A DNA stretch of 64,000 nt from an uncultured Collinsella sp. (GTDB lineage Bacteria > Actinomycetota > Coriobacteriia > Coriobacteriales > Coriobacteriaceae). The position numbers were made by a program, and so were the translations under genes. Under the pieces are notes generated by a model. The model was not told where the DNA came from and did no database searches. It worked only from the letters and a program-made list of their open reading frames with translations. The stretch lies in NCBI GenBank assembly GCA_934667065.1, contig CAKULD010000001.1, positions 378,684 through 442,683 of the forward strand. Reading direction: 5' to 3'. Below, piece after piece: positions 43,446-51,458 of this stretch (within the stretch, counting starts at the first letter, position 1; the number at the start of each line of letters is the position of its first letter).

Positions 43446-43874
43446 GTGGTCGCGCTCGCACTGGACATAGGGGAGACCAGGATTGGCATCGCCGTCTCGA
43501 GCCGTGATGGCAAGATGGCGATGCCCGTCAAGGTGCTCCCGGCTGCCGAGGTCACTGGCATGGCAAAGACGTTTCGCTACCTGGTCGAGGACTATGAGCC
43601 CGACATTCTGGTAAGTGGACGTCCCCTGACCATGGCCGGCGAGCCCGGCCCCCAGGCCGAGCGCGTCGCCGCCGTGGCGCAAAAGATTGCCGACGAGCTC
43701 GATCTTCCGCTAGAGTTTGAGGACGAGCGTCTGTCCTCGCAAGAGGCCAAGCGCATCCTGCGCGAGCAGGGACTCAACGAAAAGCAGATGAGGGGCAAGA
43801 TTGACATGATCGCCGCCAGCCTGTTTTTGCAGACGTGGCTCGATCGTAAAAACGAGGAGGTTCAGCATGCCTAG
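43446..43874 (+). CDS. ruvX: Putative pre-16S rRNA nuclease / Holliday junction resolvase YqgF (RuvX)
   Basis: An RNase H-fold nuclease of 142 residues that trims the 5' end of pre-16S rRNA. Motifs seen are ALDIGETRIGIAVSSRDG at the start, LVSGRPLTMAGEPGPQAERV, FEDERLSSQEAKRIL, and the final acidic IDMIAASLFLQTWLD. GTG 43446 is the only plausible start. The alaS-ruvX-mltG order is conserved in Gram-positives. Its stop overlaps mltG by 8 nt. Confidence 0.92.
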   Translation: MVALALDIGETRIGIAVSSRDGKMAMPVKVLPAAEVTGMAKTFRYLVEDYEPDILVSGRPLTMAGEPGPQAERVAAVAQKIADELDLPLEFEDERLSSQEAKRILREQGLNEKQMRGKIDMIAASLFLQTWLDRKNEEVQHA

Positions 43875-45258
43875 CGCTTCCGACCCGCGCCAGCCGAATC
43901 GCCAGGGGCAGCCCGTGTCGCGCCCTGTCCAGGCAGGTCAGCGTCCGGTGCAGCCGACACAGCGTCCGGCTCAGCCTGTTGCACATCCGGCGCAGCCCTC
44001 CTCTCATGCGGCCCGACCCGCCCAGCGAACGACTCAGCAGCCAACTGCACATCCGGCGCAGCCCACTGGCGGCACTCGCTTTAAGCAGCAGGCTCCTACG
44101 CAACGCGCGCAGGTACCTCAATCGCAATCTCATGCGCATCGCGCCCATGGATCGCACGGTGTGGCTCCTGCGACGCGGTCGAGCTACAACACGCATGCTC
44201 GCCGTGGCACCCAAAAGAAGAGCTCTCCGGTGCCCATGATTATCGGCGCCGTGGTAGCCGTGCTCGCGCTTGCTGCGATTGCCTTCTTTGTCGTGCCTGC
44301 CGTCAAGGGCTTCTTTGGCGGTGAGGATACGAAGGTTGCTGCCGGTCAGCAGGTCACGATCACGATTCCCGAGGGTGCATCGGGCGATACCATCGCCTCG
44401 ATTCTCTCCGAGAACCATATCGTCGAGAATCCCAAGGATTACTACGCGGCGGTCAAACAGCTCAACGCCGATATGTCGCTCAAGCCCGGCACCTACTCGT
44501 TTACCACGCTTATGGATGCGACAAAGGTCGTCCAGCAGCTCATGGAGGGCCCCAACGCCGGATCCAATACGCTTACGATCCCAGAGGGCTTGACTGTTGA
44601 CCAGGTAGCCGACCGTGTGGCACAGGCTTACGACAGCATCTCTAAGGAAGACTTCCTTAACCAGGCCAAGGCCTCCAACTATGTGAATGATTATGGCTTC
44701 CTGAAAGATGCCGCCAACGATTCGCTCGAGGGCTTCCTGTTCCCCAAGACGTATTCGTTGGGCGATTCGCCCACGGCAGATGATGTGATTCGCGCGATGC
44801 TCGACCAGTTTAAGACCGAGTACAAGTCGCTCGACTTTGCCGGCTGCGAGGCTAAGATCAAGGAACGCTATGGTGTGGAGATGTCGGACTACGACATCGT
44901 CAACCTTGCCTCCATTGTCGAGCGCGAGGGCCTCAACGCCGATCAGCGCGCGCATGTGGCATCGGTGTTCTACAACCGCCTGGCGGGCAAGCTCGATGGC
45001 CTGCGTTATCTCAACAGCGATGCGACCATGATGTATGTCACCGGCGGCGAGGTTACCGCCGACGACCTGCAGAGCGATAGCCCCTACAACACCTACAAGC
45101 ACGAGGGCCTGCCGCCCACGCCCATCTGCTCTCCGTCGCTCGAAGCGCTCAAGGCCACGCTTGAGCCGACAGACTCCGATGACCTGTATTTCTACATTAC
45201 GCAGGACGAGGAGTATTTCTCGCAGACCTACGAAGAGCACCAACAGTCTTGGAATTGA
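43867..45258 (+). CDS. mltG: Endolytic murein transglycosylase MltG
   Basis: Cleaves nascent peptidoglycan strands. A cytoplasmic N-terminus of about 115 residues is low complexity and rich in Pro, Gln and Ala, with repeats such as RPVQ and AHPAQP. One membrane helix follows (VPMIIGAVVAVLALAAIAFF, about 121-140), then a LysM-like subdomain and the YceG catalytic domain with ASIVEREG (catalytic Glu, about residue 356) and FYNRLAGKLDGL. It ends YNTYKHEGLPPTPICSPS, as in the family. GAGGAGG lies upstream of ATG 43867. Confidence 0.94.
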   Translation: MPSASDPRQPNRQGQPVSRPVQAGQRPVQPTQRPAQPVAHPAQPSSHAARPAQRTTQQPTAHPAQPTGGTRFKQQAPTQRAQVPQSQSHAHRAHGSHGVAPATRSSYNTHARRGTQKKSSPVPMIIGAVVAVLALAAIAFFVVPAVKGFFGGEDTKVAAGQQVTITIPEGASGDTIASILSENHIVENPKDYYAAVKQLNADMSLKPGTYSFTTLMDATKVVQQLMEGPNAGSNTLTIPEGLTVDQVADRVAQAYDSISKEDFLNQAKASNYVNDYGFLKDAANDSLEGFLFPKTYSLGDSPTADDVIRAMLDQFKTEYKSLDFAGCEAKIKERYGVEMSDYDIVNLASIVEREGLNADQRAHVASVFYNRLAGKLDGLRYLNSDATMMYVTGGEVTADDLQSDSPYNTYKHEGLPPTPICSPSLEALKATLEPTDSDDLYFYITQDEEYFSQTYEEHQQSWN

Positions 45259-45260
45259 TC

Positions 45261-45758
45261 ATGAGGATTTTTAGCCCCAAACGATATGTTGCCTCGGTCG
45301 ACCGCATCGACCTCGATACCCTGTGGGCCGACGGCAAGCGAGCCATTCTGCTCGATCGCGACAACACCCTGGTTCCGCGCGATACCGAGCAGGTCCCCGC
45401 CGCGGTTTCCGCCTGGCTCAATGCCGCCCATGCCAAGGGCTTTAAGCTGTGCATGGTGTCTAATAACTGGCATCGTGACCAGGTCATGGCGTCTGCCCGC
45501 GAGCTGGGGCTCGAGGCCATCAGCCACGCCATGAAGCCGGCCCCGTTTGCTCTCAAGGCCGGCCTTAAGCGCCTGGGCGCGACGGCCGATGAGGCCGTGC
45601 TGATCGGCGACCAGCTCTACACGGACGTGTGGAGCGGCAATTTCGCCGGTGTCGACACCATCCTGGTTAAGCCGCAGGCCACTCAGGACTTGTGGTATAC
45701 GCAGATCTTCCGTATCTTTGAGCGCCGGGCCCTGCGCGACCTTCCCTGCGAGGAATAG
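45261..45758 (+). CDS. yqeG: YqeG family HAD-type phosphatase
   Basis: A HAD superfamily IIIA phosphatase of 165 residues. Motif I is ILLDRDNTLVPRD (about residues 28-40; the two Asp residues are present), motif II VSNNWH, motif III Lys in KPAPFALKAGLKRLG, and motif IV VLIGDQLYTDVWSGN. The substrate is unknown; the family is related to phosphatidylglycerophosphate phosphatases. ATG 45261 has only a weak ribosome-binding site; TTG 45249 is a less likely start. In Firmicutes yqeG also neighbours aro genes. Confidence 0.88.
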   Translation: MRIFSPKRYVASVDRIDLDTLWADGKRAILLDRDNTLVPRDTEQVPAAVSAWLNAAHAKGFKLCMVSNNWHRDQVMASARELGLEAISHAMKPAPFALKAGLKRLGATADEAVLIGDQLYTDVWSGNFAGVDTILVKPQATQDLWYTQIFRIFERRALRDLPCEE

Positions 45759-45766
45759 GTTTCGCC

Positions 45767-46300
45767 ATGTCTCAGCATATCAAACACGGCTGCGACCATA
45801 TTTTCTTTATCGGCTTTTTGGGTGCGGGCAAGTCGACGCTCGCGCGCAACGTCGGCACTATGTTCAAGCGCCGATTCATCGACACCGACCGTCTGGTCGT
45901 GCGCCGCTGCGGCAAGTCGGTGACCGAGATTTTTGAGACCGAGGGCGAGGATCGCTTTCGTGAGCTCGAGACCTCGGCGCTGCGTTCACTCCGAAGCGAG
46001 CGCAGCCTGCTGGTTTCGTGCGGGGGCGGCATCGTCGAGACGCCGGTGAACATTGAGTTGATGCACGAGATGGGTACGTGCGTGTATCTCGAGGGCGACT
46101 TTGAGGATTCGATGCGCCAGATTCGCCGCTCCGATACCCGGCCCGATTTCCGCTCGCCCGAGCATGCGGCGCGCCTGTTTGAGCATCGCCGTCCGCTGTA
46201 TCGCCAGGCCGCTGACATTACCCTTGATATTCGCAATAAGTCCTTCGAGGACGTTTCCTACGTTTGTGCCGAGATGCTTTTGGAGCGTGGACTGCTATGA
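45767..46300 (+). CDS. aroK: Shikimate kinase
   Basis: Phosphorylates shikimate at O3 in aromatic amino acid synthesis. It is 177 residues. Walker A is GFLGAGKSTLARN (about residues 17-29), the shikimate-binding Asp is in FIDTDRLVVRRCGKSVTEIF, EGEDRFRELE holds the conserved Arg, CGGGIVETP the Gly-rich loop, and HRRPLYRQ the lid Arg. All key residues appear intact, in contrast to the next gene. ATGA overlap joins it to the AroB-like gene. Confidence 0.93.
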   Translation: MSQHIKHGCDHIFFIGFLGAGKSTLARNVGTMFKRRFIDTDRLVVRRCGKSVTEIFETEGEDRFRELETSALRSLRSERSLLVSCGGGIVETPVNIELMHEMGTCVYLEGDFEDSMRQIRRSDTRPDFRSPEHAARLFEHRRPLYRQAADITLDIRNKSFEDVSYVCAEMLLERGLL

Positions 46301-47406
46301 TTCGCCGTCAACTTATCAATTTCCAAAACCGCAGCGTCGATGTCCGCGTCGGATTGGGCGCGTTCGAGGAGCTGTCGCGCATGTTTGCCTCGGCGGTGGG
46401 CAAGCCTAAGCGTGCGATGGTGGTTTGGGGCGACGCCACATCCGAGCGTTTTGGTGAGGTTGTTGAGCATGCGCTGGTCGATGCCGGTTTTGCCGTGTCG
46501 CAACTCATCCTCGATGTTTCGCCTGCCGGTGCCACGCTGGCCGATGCCGATGTCGTCTTTGGTGCTCTGTCGGCTAACGGCATTACCTGCGACGATCTTG
46601 TCGTCGCCGTCGGCGATGCGGCGACCTGCTCGGTTGTTTGCTGGTGCGCCAACCAGTGGTGCGGTCGCACCGAGTGCGCCCTGCTGCCGACGACGTTCGA
46701 TGCCATGCTCACGGTCGCGACGACTATGGAGCCGCTCGTGGCTTCCTCGGCCAATGCGCTTCCCGCTATCGCCTTCCGTCCCGAGCCGGGCTTGGTCGTG
46801 TGCGACCTCGACCTTGTTCGTGATGCCGACCCCGAGGACCTCAAGCGTGGCTATGCCGTGCTCGTGGGCACCATGCTCTCCAGCAGCAAGTCGCGTTGGA
46901 ACCAGTTCACCGAGACCGTTCCCGAGATTCTCGCGGGCGAGGAGGTCGCGCTCGTCAATGCCGTGCAGTGGTCCCAGACCGCGCGCAAGGACGTGCTGAT
47001 GGCCACGAACCCGAGCGCCCGCCATGCGCTCGATTTTGGCAAGACGGGGGAGCGCACGCTGCGCGCCTGCCTGGGCGATGCCGCGGCGCAGGTCCCCGCG
47101 TACCAGCTGTTGTCCGAGGGCATGCGCTTTGAGGCGCGCCTCGCCCACGATGCCTGCGACTTCGATACCGATTACGTCTTTGAGGTCGATGACTGTCTGG
47201 AGGACTTTGGCATTGAGGAGCTCGCCTTCGATCTTGAGCCCGCCGCCTTTATTGCGGAGTTCAGCAAGCAGCAGTTTGCACGCTCGAACCGCAGCATGTT
47301 GCCGCTGCCCGCGGCACTTGGCGCCATTCGCCTGACGAATGTCGAGGACGAGGTTCTCGAGCGCCATGCTCAGGCATACCTGGCTTCTCGCAAAGAACTT
47401 CTCTAA
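46297..47406 (+). CDS. 3-dehydroquinate synthase (AroB) family protein, apparently catalytically degenerate
   Basis: A 369-residue protein with overall AroB layout: an N-terminal nucleotide-binding fold (KRAMVVWGDATSERFGEVV, DLVVAVGDAATCSVVCWCAN) and a C-terminal helical domain. Canonical motifs are altered. The GGG-V-GD nucleotide loop reads VGDAATC. The DSSVGGK substrate loop reads VATTMEPLV. The LNxGHTxGHA metal site reads LDFGKTGERTL. HGEAVxxGM reads LLSEGMRFEA. The zinc-ligand His residues are therefore missing. It overlaps aroK (ATGA). It may be a pseudoenzyme or a repurposed protein; alignment by eye supports family membership better than function. Confidence 0.68.
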   Translation: MIRRQLINFQNRSVDVRVGLGAFEELSRMFASAVGKPKRAMVVWGDATSERFGEVVEHALVDAGFAVSQLILDVSPAGATLADADVVFGALSANGITCDDLVVAVGDAATCSVVCWCANQWCGRTECALLPTTFDAMLTVATTMEPLVASSANALPAIAFRPEPGLVVCDLDLVRDADPEDLKRGYAVLVGTMLSSSKSRWNQFTETVPEILAGEEVALVNAVQWSQTARKDVLMATNPSARHALDFGKTGERTLRACLGDAAAQVPAYQLLSEGMRFEARLAHDACDFDTDYVFEVDDCLEDFGIEELAFDLEPAAFIAEFSKQQFARSNRSMLPLPAALGAIRLTNVEDEVLERHAQAYLASRKELL

Positions 47407-47443
47407 GATTTATTGACATCCATCGTCTTTCGTATCATTTTGA

Positions 47444-47506
47444 GGGGCGGGTTTCCAATCGGTTACGGATCACGCGTGATTCCGTTGCTTGGTTGAGACC
47501 CGTCCC
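47444..47506 (+). promoter_or_regulatory. Structured leader hairpin upstream of the pepQ-efp operon
   Basis: A 12-bp helix (GGGGCGGGTTTC with GAGACCCGTCCC; two G.T pairs) encloses a second hairpin (ACGGATCA with TGATTCCGT). It is not followed by a T run. A TTGACA (47413-47418) with a TATCAT 14 nt further on could be a promoter just before it. The role is unknown. Confidence 0.5.
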
Positions 47507-47538
47507 GTCTTTAATGAGACAACAAGAAAGGAATCTGC

Positions 47539-48669
47539 ATGTCTGAGTTTGCTGCCGGTCCTGCCGGTCGTATCGAGCGTGTCCGCGCCCTGATGGTCGA
47601 GCGCGGCTACGACGCTATCGTGGTGCGCGACGAGGCCAACCTTCGTTGGCTTACGGGCGTGAAGGGCGTCTTCGACTACACCTTCGAGTTCCCGCACGCT
47701 GCGTTTATTACGGCCGACCAGTGCCTGTTCCATACCGACTCGCGCTATCTCAACAGCTTTGAGGAGAACACGCCCGCCGGCAGCCCCTGGGTTTACGACA
47801 TGGACGAGGGCACCATCCCCGGTTGGGTCGCCGGCAAGATCGCGGCCAACAAGTGCCGCGTCTGCGCCGTCGAGGACGACATGCAGATCAACTTCTACCA
47901 GGGCATCCAGCGTGGCCTCGAGGATCGCTCTGTCGCCTGCATGCTGCCGCTGATGCATGACGACATCCGCAAGATGCGCGCCATCAAGGATGCCGAGGAG
48001 ATCGAGCTCATGCGCCATGCGCAGTCGATCACCGACGCCGCCTTCCAGCACATGCTCGGCTTTATTAAGCCCGGTATGACCGAGAAACAGGTCCGCAACG
48101 AGCTCGAGAACTTTATGTTTGCCAACGGCGCCGACAGCCTTGCCTTCGGCTCCATCGTGGCGAGCGGCCCCAACACCGCCAACCCCCATGCCGTGCCGAG
48201 CGACCGCGTGATCGAGAAGGGCGATTTTGTCCTCATGGATTACGGCGCGGGTTACTGCGACTATCGTTCTGATATGACGCGTACCGTCGTGATGGGCGAG
48301 CCCACGCCCGAGCAGCTCGACCTGTACGCGCTTGTACGCCGTACGCACGAGGAGTGCGCCGCCGCCGTTTACCCGGGTGTCGAGGGCAACGATATCTACA
48401 AGCTCTCTAAGCAGATCATCGGCGATGCCGGTTACGGCGACTGCTACAATCATGGCCTGGGCCACGGCGTCGGTATCGACATCCACGAGCTGCCCAACTT
48501 CAACCGCAGCAAGAACACCATCGAGATCGGCTCGGTTGTCACCATGGAGCCCGGCGTCTACCTGCCGGGCGTGGGCGGCGTGCGCCTGGAAGACTACGGT
48601 GTCGTCACCGAGAACGGTTACGAGCCCTTCACCAAGACCCCGCATGACCTCCACGTCATCGATTGCTAA
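47539..48669 (+). CDS. pepQ: Xaa-Pro dipeptidase/aminopeptidase (M24 family)
   Basis: A metallopeptidase of 376 residues that cleaves X-Pro bonds. The N-terminal creatinase-like domain runs to about residue 140. The pita-bread catalytic domain has the five metal ligands: two Asp in VLMDYGAGYCDYRSDMTRTV, His in GLGHGVGIDIHELP, Glu in MEPGVYLPGVGG, and Glu in VRLEDYGVV. An AAGAAAGGAA site precedes ATG 47539. The aroB-pepQ-efp-nusB order is common in Gram-positives. Confidence 0.93.
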   Translation: MSEFAAGPAGRIERVRALMVERGYDAIVVRDEANLRWLTGVKGVFDYTFEFPHAAFITADQCLFHTDSRYLNSFEENTPAGSPWVYDMDEGTIPGWVAGKIAANKCRVCAVEDDMQINFYQGIQRGLEDRSVACMLPLMHDDIRKMRAIKDAEEIELMRHAQSITDAAFQHMLGFIKPGMTEKQVRNELENFMFANGADSLAFGSIVASGPNTANPHAVPSDRVIEKGDFVLMDYGAGYCDYRSDMTRTVVMGEPTPEQLDLYALVRRTHEECAAAVYPGVEGNDIYKLSKQIIGDAGYGDCYNHGLGHGVGIDIHELPNFNRSKNTIEIGSVVTMEPGVYLPGVGGVRLEDYGVVTENGYEPFTKTPHDLHVIDC

Positions 48670-48692
48670 TCTACTTCGGTAGATAGTTTGGG

Positions 48693-48735
48693 GCGGGGCG
48701 TCCGGAATGTTTCGGGCGCCCCGCGTTCTGTTTTT
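48693..48735 (+). terminator. Terminator between pepQ and efp
   Basis: GCGGGGCGTCCG pairs with CGGGCGCCCCGC (one G.T) around an 8-nt loop; after GTTCTG a T run follows. efp starts 95 nt later and probably has its own promoter. Confidence 0.8.
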
Positions 48736-48829
48736 ATGCGCTCGCTGCAGGCGCCGTCTGCAAGTGTATAATTTCGGTCGTATGTAATTTGGACGCCTGT
48801 GCGTTCTGCCCATAACAAGAAAGGTCGCT

Positions 48830-49393
48830 ATGCCTACCATTTCTACCGCCGACTTCAAGAACGGCCTCGGTCTCCGCATTAAGGACAAGGTCTACACCAT
48901 CGTCGAGTTCCAGCACGTCAAGCCGGGCAAGGGCGGTGCCTTCGTACGCTACAAGACCCGCGACATCAAGAGTGGCCGCGTCGTCGAGAACACTTGCAAC
49001 GCCGGTACCAAGTTCGAGAGCGTCATGCTCACCACCCGTGAGTTCCAGTACCTCTACAACGACGGCTCCGACTACATCTTCATGGACAACGAGTCCTACG
49101 AGCAGGTTCCCGTTCCCGAGGACATGGTGGGCGAGAACTCCAAGTGGCTGCGTGAGAACGACACCTGCCAGCTGCTCTTCGCCGACGACGAGCTCATGGG
49201 CGTGACCCCGCCGATGTTCATCGAGACCACCATCGTCCAGACCGACCCGGGCTTTAAAGGCGACACCGTCCAGGGTTCCACCAAGCCGGCCACCATCGAC
49301 ACCGGCGCTGTCATCCAGGTCCCCATGTACCTCAACGAGGGCGAGGTCATCAAGGTTGACACCCGCGACGGCAAGTTCGTCTCCCGCGTCTAG
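48830..49393 (+). CDS. efp: Translation elongation factor P
   Basis: Relieves ribosome stalling at polyproline stretches. It is 187 residues, in three beta domains. The functional loop is VKPGKGGAFVRYKTRD with Lys34 at the tip, the residue modified in some bacteria; no modification genes are seen here. The C-terminal EF-P signature GFKGDTVQGSTKPATIDTG (split) is present, and the protein ends VDTRDGKFVSRV. AAGAAAGG precedes ATG 48830. Confidence 0.97.
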   Translation: MPTISTADFKNGLGLRIKDKVYTIVEFQHVKPGKGGAFVRYKTRDIKSGRVVENTCNAGTKFESVMLTTREFQYLYNDGSDYIFMDNESYEQVPVPEDMVGENSKWLRENDTCQLLFADDELMGVTPPMFIETTIVQTDPGFKGDTVQGSTKPATIDTGAVIQVPMYLNEGEVIKVDTRDGKFVSRV

Positions 49394-49417
49394 CAACCAT
49401 CTCTTCTAGGAGGACTC

Positions 49418-49780
49418 ATGCCCCAGGAAATCAAGATTGACGGCATCGGCATTTCGCCCGATGTTCTGACCGCCATCGTCTCGCGCGCCGTCACGGATGT
49501 CGAGGGCATCGCCTCCGTGGGCGTCAAGGACCTTGCCACCAACCTTGTCTCCATGATGCTTTCGTCCAAGGCCCCGGCTTCCGAGCCGGCGGTCGAGGCC
49601 GAGGTCATCGGCGACAAGCTCGCGCTCACTGTGCGCGTCGTGGTGTTCTTTGGCTATCCGTTCAAGAAACTCGCCGAGGCCGTTCGCGCCGCCGTGGTCG
49701 CCGCCATCGATGCCCAGGTGGGCGTCGAGGTCGAGCGCGTTGACGTTTGCATCGACGGCCTCGTTTTCCCCAAGGAGTAA
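49418..49780 (+). CDS. Asp23/Gls24 family protein (second copy)
   Basis: A 120-residue DUF322 protein. It has the family core ISPDVLTAIVSRAVTDVEGIASVG near the start and the closing strand GVEVERVDVCIDGLVF. It is paralogous to the protein at 2330. The position between efp and nusB matches YqhY of Firmicutes, which influences acetyl-CoA carboxylase and lipid synthesis. AGGAGG precedes ATG 49418. nusB follows 3 nt later. Confidence 0.87.
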   Translation: MPQEIKIDGIGISPDVLTAIVSRAVTDVEGIASVGVKDLATNLVSMMLSSKAPASEPAVEAEVIGDKLALTVRVVVFFGYPFKKLAEAVRAAVVAAIDAQVGVEVERVDVCIDGLVFPKE

Positions 49781-49783
49781 CCT

Positions 49784-50377
49784 TTGAGCCTTAAGGTTTA
49801 TCGCGGGCGTACGCTTGCCCGCAGTCAGGCGCTGCAGCTGCTGTTTCAGGCCGAGGCCACGGACAGTCCGCTCGAGCGCGTCCTCGAGGGCGATTTCCTG
49901 ATCTCGAAGGGTCCCCTCGACACCTATGCGCTGGAGCTTTGCCGCGGTGCCTACGAGCATATCGATCGTATCGACTGTGCCCTGCGCACCGTCGCCAAGA
50001 ATTGGGATCTTATGCGCATGCCCGGCGCCGACCGCAACCTGCTGCGTATCGCCGTCTACGAGATGCGCTTCCTCACCGACGAAGAGGTCTCTGACGCCAT
50101 CGTGATTAACGAGGCCGTCGAGATCGCCAAGGCTTACGGCACCGACCAGTCCGCATCGTTTGTCAACGGCGTGCTGGGCAAGATCGCCCGCAGCGAGGAA
50201 CTGCCGGGCGAGGACCTGTACCAGGAGCTGCTGGCCGAGGATCGCGCTCGCGAGGAGGCCCAGGCTGCCGAGGCTGCCGCCAAGGTTGTTGCCGCTCAGG
50301 CCGCCGCCGGTGTGCTCGTCGAGGATATGGACGCCGTTGAGGCTGTCGAGGCCGACACCGACTCCGTCGAGGAGTAG
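49784..50377 (+). CDS. nusB: Transcription antitermination factor NusB
   Basis: An all-helical RNA-binding protein for rRNA transcription antitermination. It is recognised by RGRTLARSQALQLLFQAEATD at the N-terminus and by LLRIAVYEMRFLTDE followed by VINEAVEIAKAYGTDQSASFVNGVLGKIAR (in parts). It is 197 residues long because of an acidic Ala/Glu/Val-rich tail of about 55 residues that most NusB proteins lack. The start is TTG 49784 with AAGGAG 6 nt upstream. Confidence 0.93.
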   Translation: MSLKVYRGRTLARSQALQLLFQAEATDSPLERVLEGDFLISKGPLDTYALELCRGAYEHIDRIDCALRTVAKNWDLMRMPGADRNLLRIAVYEMRFLTDEEVSDAIVINEAVEIAKAYGTDQSASFVNGVLGKIARSEELPGEDLYQELLAEDRAREEAQAAEAAAKVVAAQAAAGVLVEDMDAVEAVEADTDSVEE

Positions 50378-50379
50378 CC

Positions 50380-50646
50380 ATGCCAGAGGGTTCCGTCCGC
50401 AACTTCGACGAGATCTCGGACCGTCTGGACCAGATAATCGCTACCGTTCGCTCCAAGGATACGTCCTTGGAGCGTTCGCTCGATCTGTTTGACGAGGCGA
50501 TTGAGCTGGGCTCCCGTGCGGTTGATATGGTCGACAAGTTTGAGCTGACGCCGCGTGAGGCCGATAAGCTCGAGCAGGAATATGATGAGGATGCGGCAAA
50601 CGAGTCCCAAGATAGTCAGGCTGCATCTCCGGATACGAATGGTTGA
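50380..50646 (+). CDS. xseB: Exodeoxyribonuclease VII small subunit
   Basis: A small helical partner of XseA, 88 residues: FDEISDRLDQIIATVRSKDTSLERSLDLFDEAIELGSRA (visible in parts from residue 6) is the family pattern, with an acidic tail. xseA, normally adjacent, is not between nusB and tlyA and was not found in the window. TGATG overlap with tlyA suggests coupling. Confidence 0.87.
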   Translation: MPEGSVRNFDEISDRLDQIIATVRSKDTSLERSLDLFDEAIELGSRAVDMVDKFELTPREADKLEQEYDEDAANESQDSQAASPDTNG

Positions 50647-51458
50647 TGGCATTCATGAAACGTGTGCGTCTTGATGACGAACTGATTTCACAGGGCATCT
50701 GCGCCGATCGCGCGGATGCCCTTCGCACTCTTATGGCCGGCTTGGTCTCGAGCGGTGGTGAGCGCTTGACCTCTCCGGGGCTCAAGGTTACGCCGGGCCT
50801 GCCGCTGCATGTGAAGGGGCGCATCCCCTACGTTGGTCGCGGTGGTCTTAAGCTCGAGGGCGCACTCAATGCTTTTGGCATTGACCCCACGGGCCTTGCC
50901 TGTCTGGACGTGGGGTGCTCTACCGGCGGCTTTACCGATTGTCTGCTTAAACGTGGTGCCGCAACCGTTGTCTCGGTCGATGTGGGCCGTGCTCAGTTCG
51001 ATTGGTCGCTTCGTCAGGACGATCGCGTGACGCTCCACGAGCGCACCAACGTGACGCAGTTGCCTGAGCTGGGTTATGCCAGCGCCATCGACTTGGCTGT
51101 GTGCGATGTTTCGTTTACGAGCATTGCAAATATTATCGTTGCGGTGCTGGCGTGCCTGACACCTGCCGGCTCGTTCTGCACGCTCGTGAAGCCCCAATTT
51201 GAGGCTCCGGCGGCACTGGTGGGCGAGGGCGGCATCGTGACGGAACCTGCCGTGCGCGTCGACACACTCGTGGCGGCGATTGAGCTCTTTGCCGCCAAGG
51301 GCCTCTTCCCGGTCGACGTGTGCGTGTCGCCTATTCATGGTGCCAAGGGTAATGTCGAGTTTTTCCTGTACGGCACGAGGTTTGCTGCGGGCGAGCGCTC
51401 CGATGACGAGCTTCTATCCCAGGTATCGGTTTTGAGCGAGAAAGCTGCAACGCTATGA
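50646..51458 (+). CDS. tlyA: TlyA family rRNA 2'-O-methyltransferase
   Basis: Methylates ribose positions of 16S and/or 23S rRNA; TlyA loss in mycobacteria gives capreomycin resistance. An N-terminal S4 domain (RLDDELISQGICADRADALRT, split) precedes a SAM-binding Rossmann fold with YVGRGGLKLEGALNAFG, LDVGCSTGGFTDCLLKRGA (about residue 85) and a K-D-K-E-like set ending in CTLVKPQFEA. ATG 50646 overlaps the xseB stop; ATG 50655 is an alternative. The tlyA-nadK-recN order is conserved. Confidence 0.92.
   Translation: MAFMKRVRLDDELISQGICADRADALRTLMAGLVSSGGERLTSPGLKVTPGLPLHVKGRIPYVGRGGLKLEGALNAFGIDPTGLACLDVGCSTGGFTDCLLKRGAATVVSVDVGRAQFDWSLRQDDRVTLHERTNVTQLPELGYASAIDLAVCDVSFTSIANIIVAVLACLTPAGSFCTLVKPQFEAPAALVGEGGIVTEPAVRVDTLVAAIELFAAKGLFPVDVCVSPIHGAKGNVEFFLYGTRFAAGERSDDELLSQVSVLSEKAATL

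Noticed and set aside
47444..47506. tRNA-like or known riboswitch in the pepQ leader
   Set aside because: Only two nested helices can be drawn, with no T-arm, anticodon arm or recognisable aptamer core.
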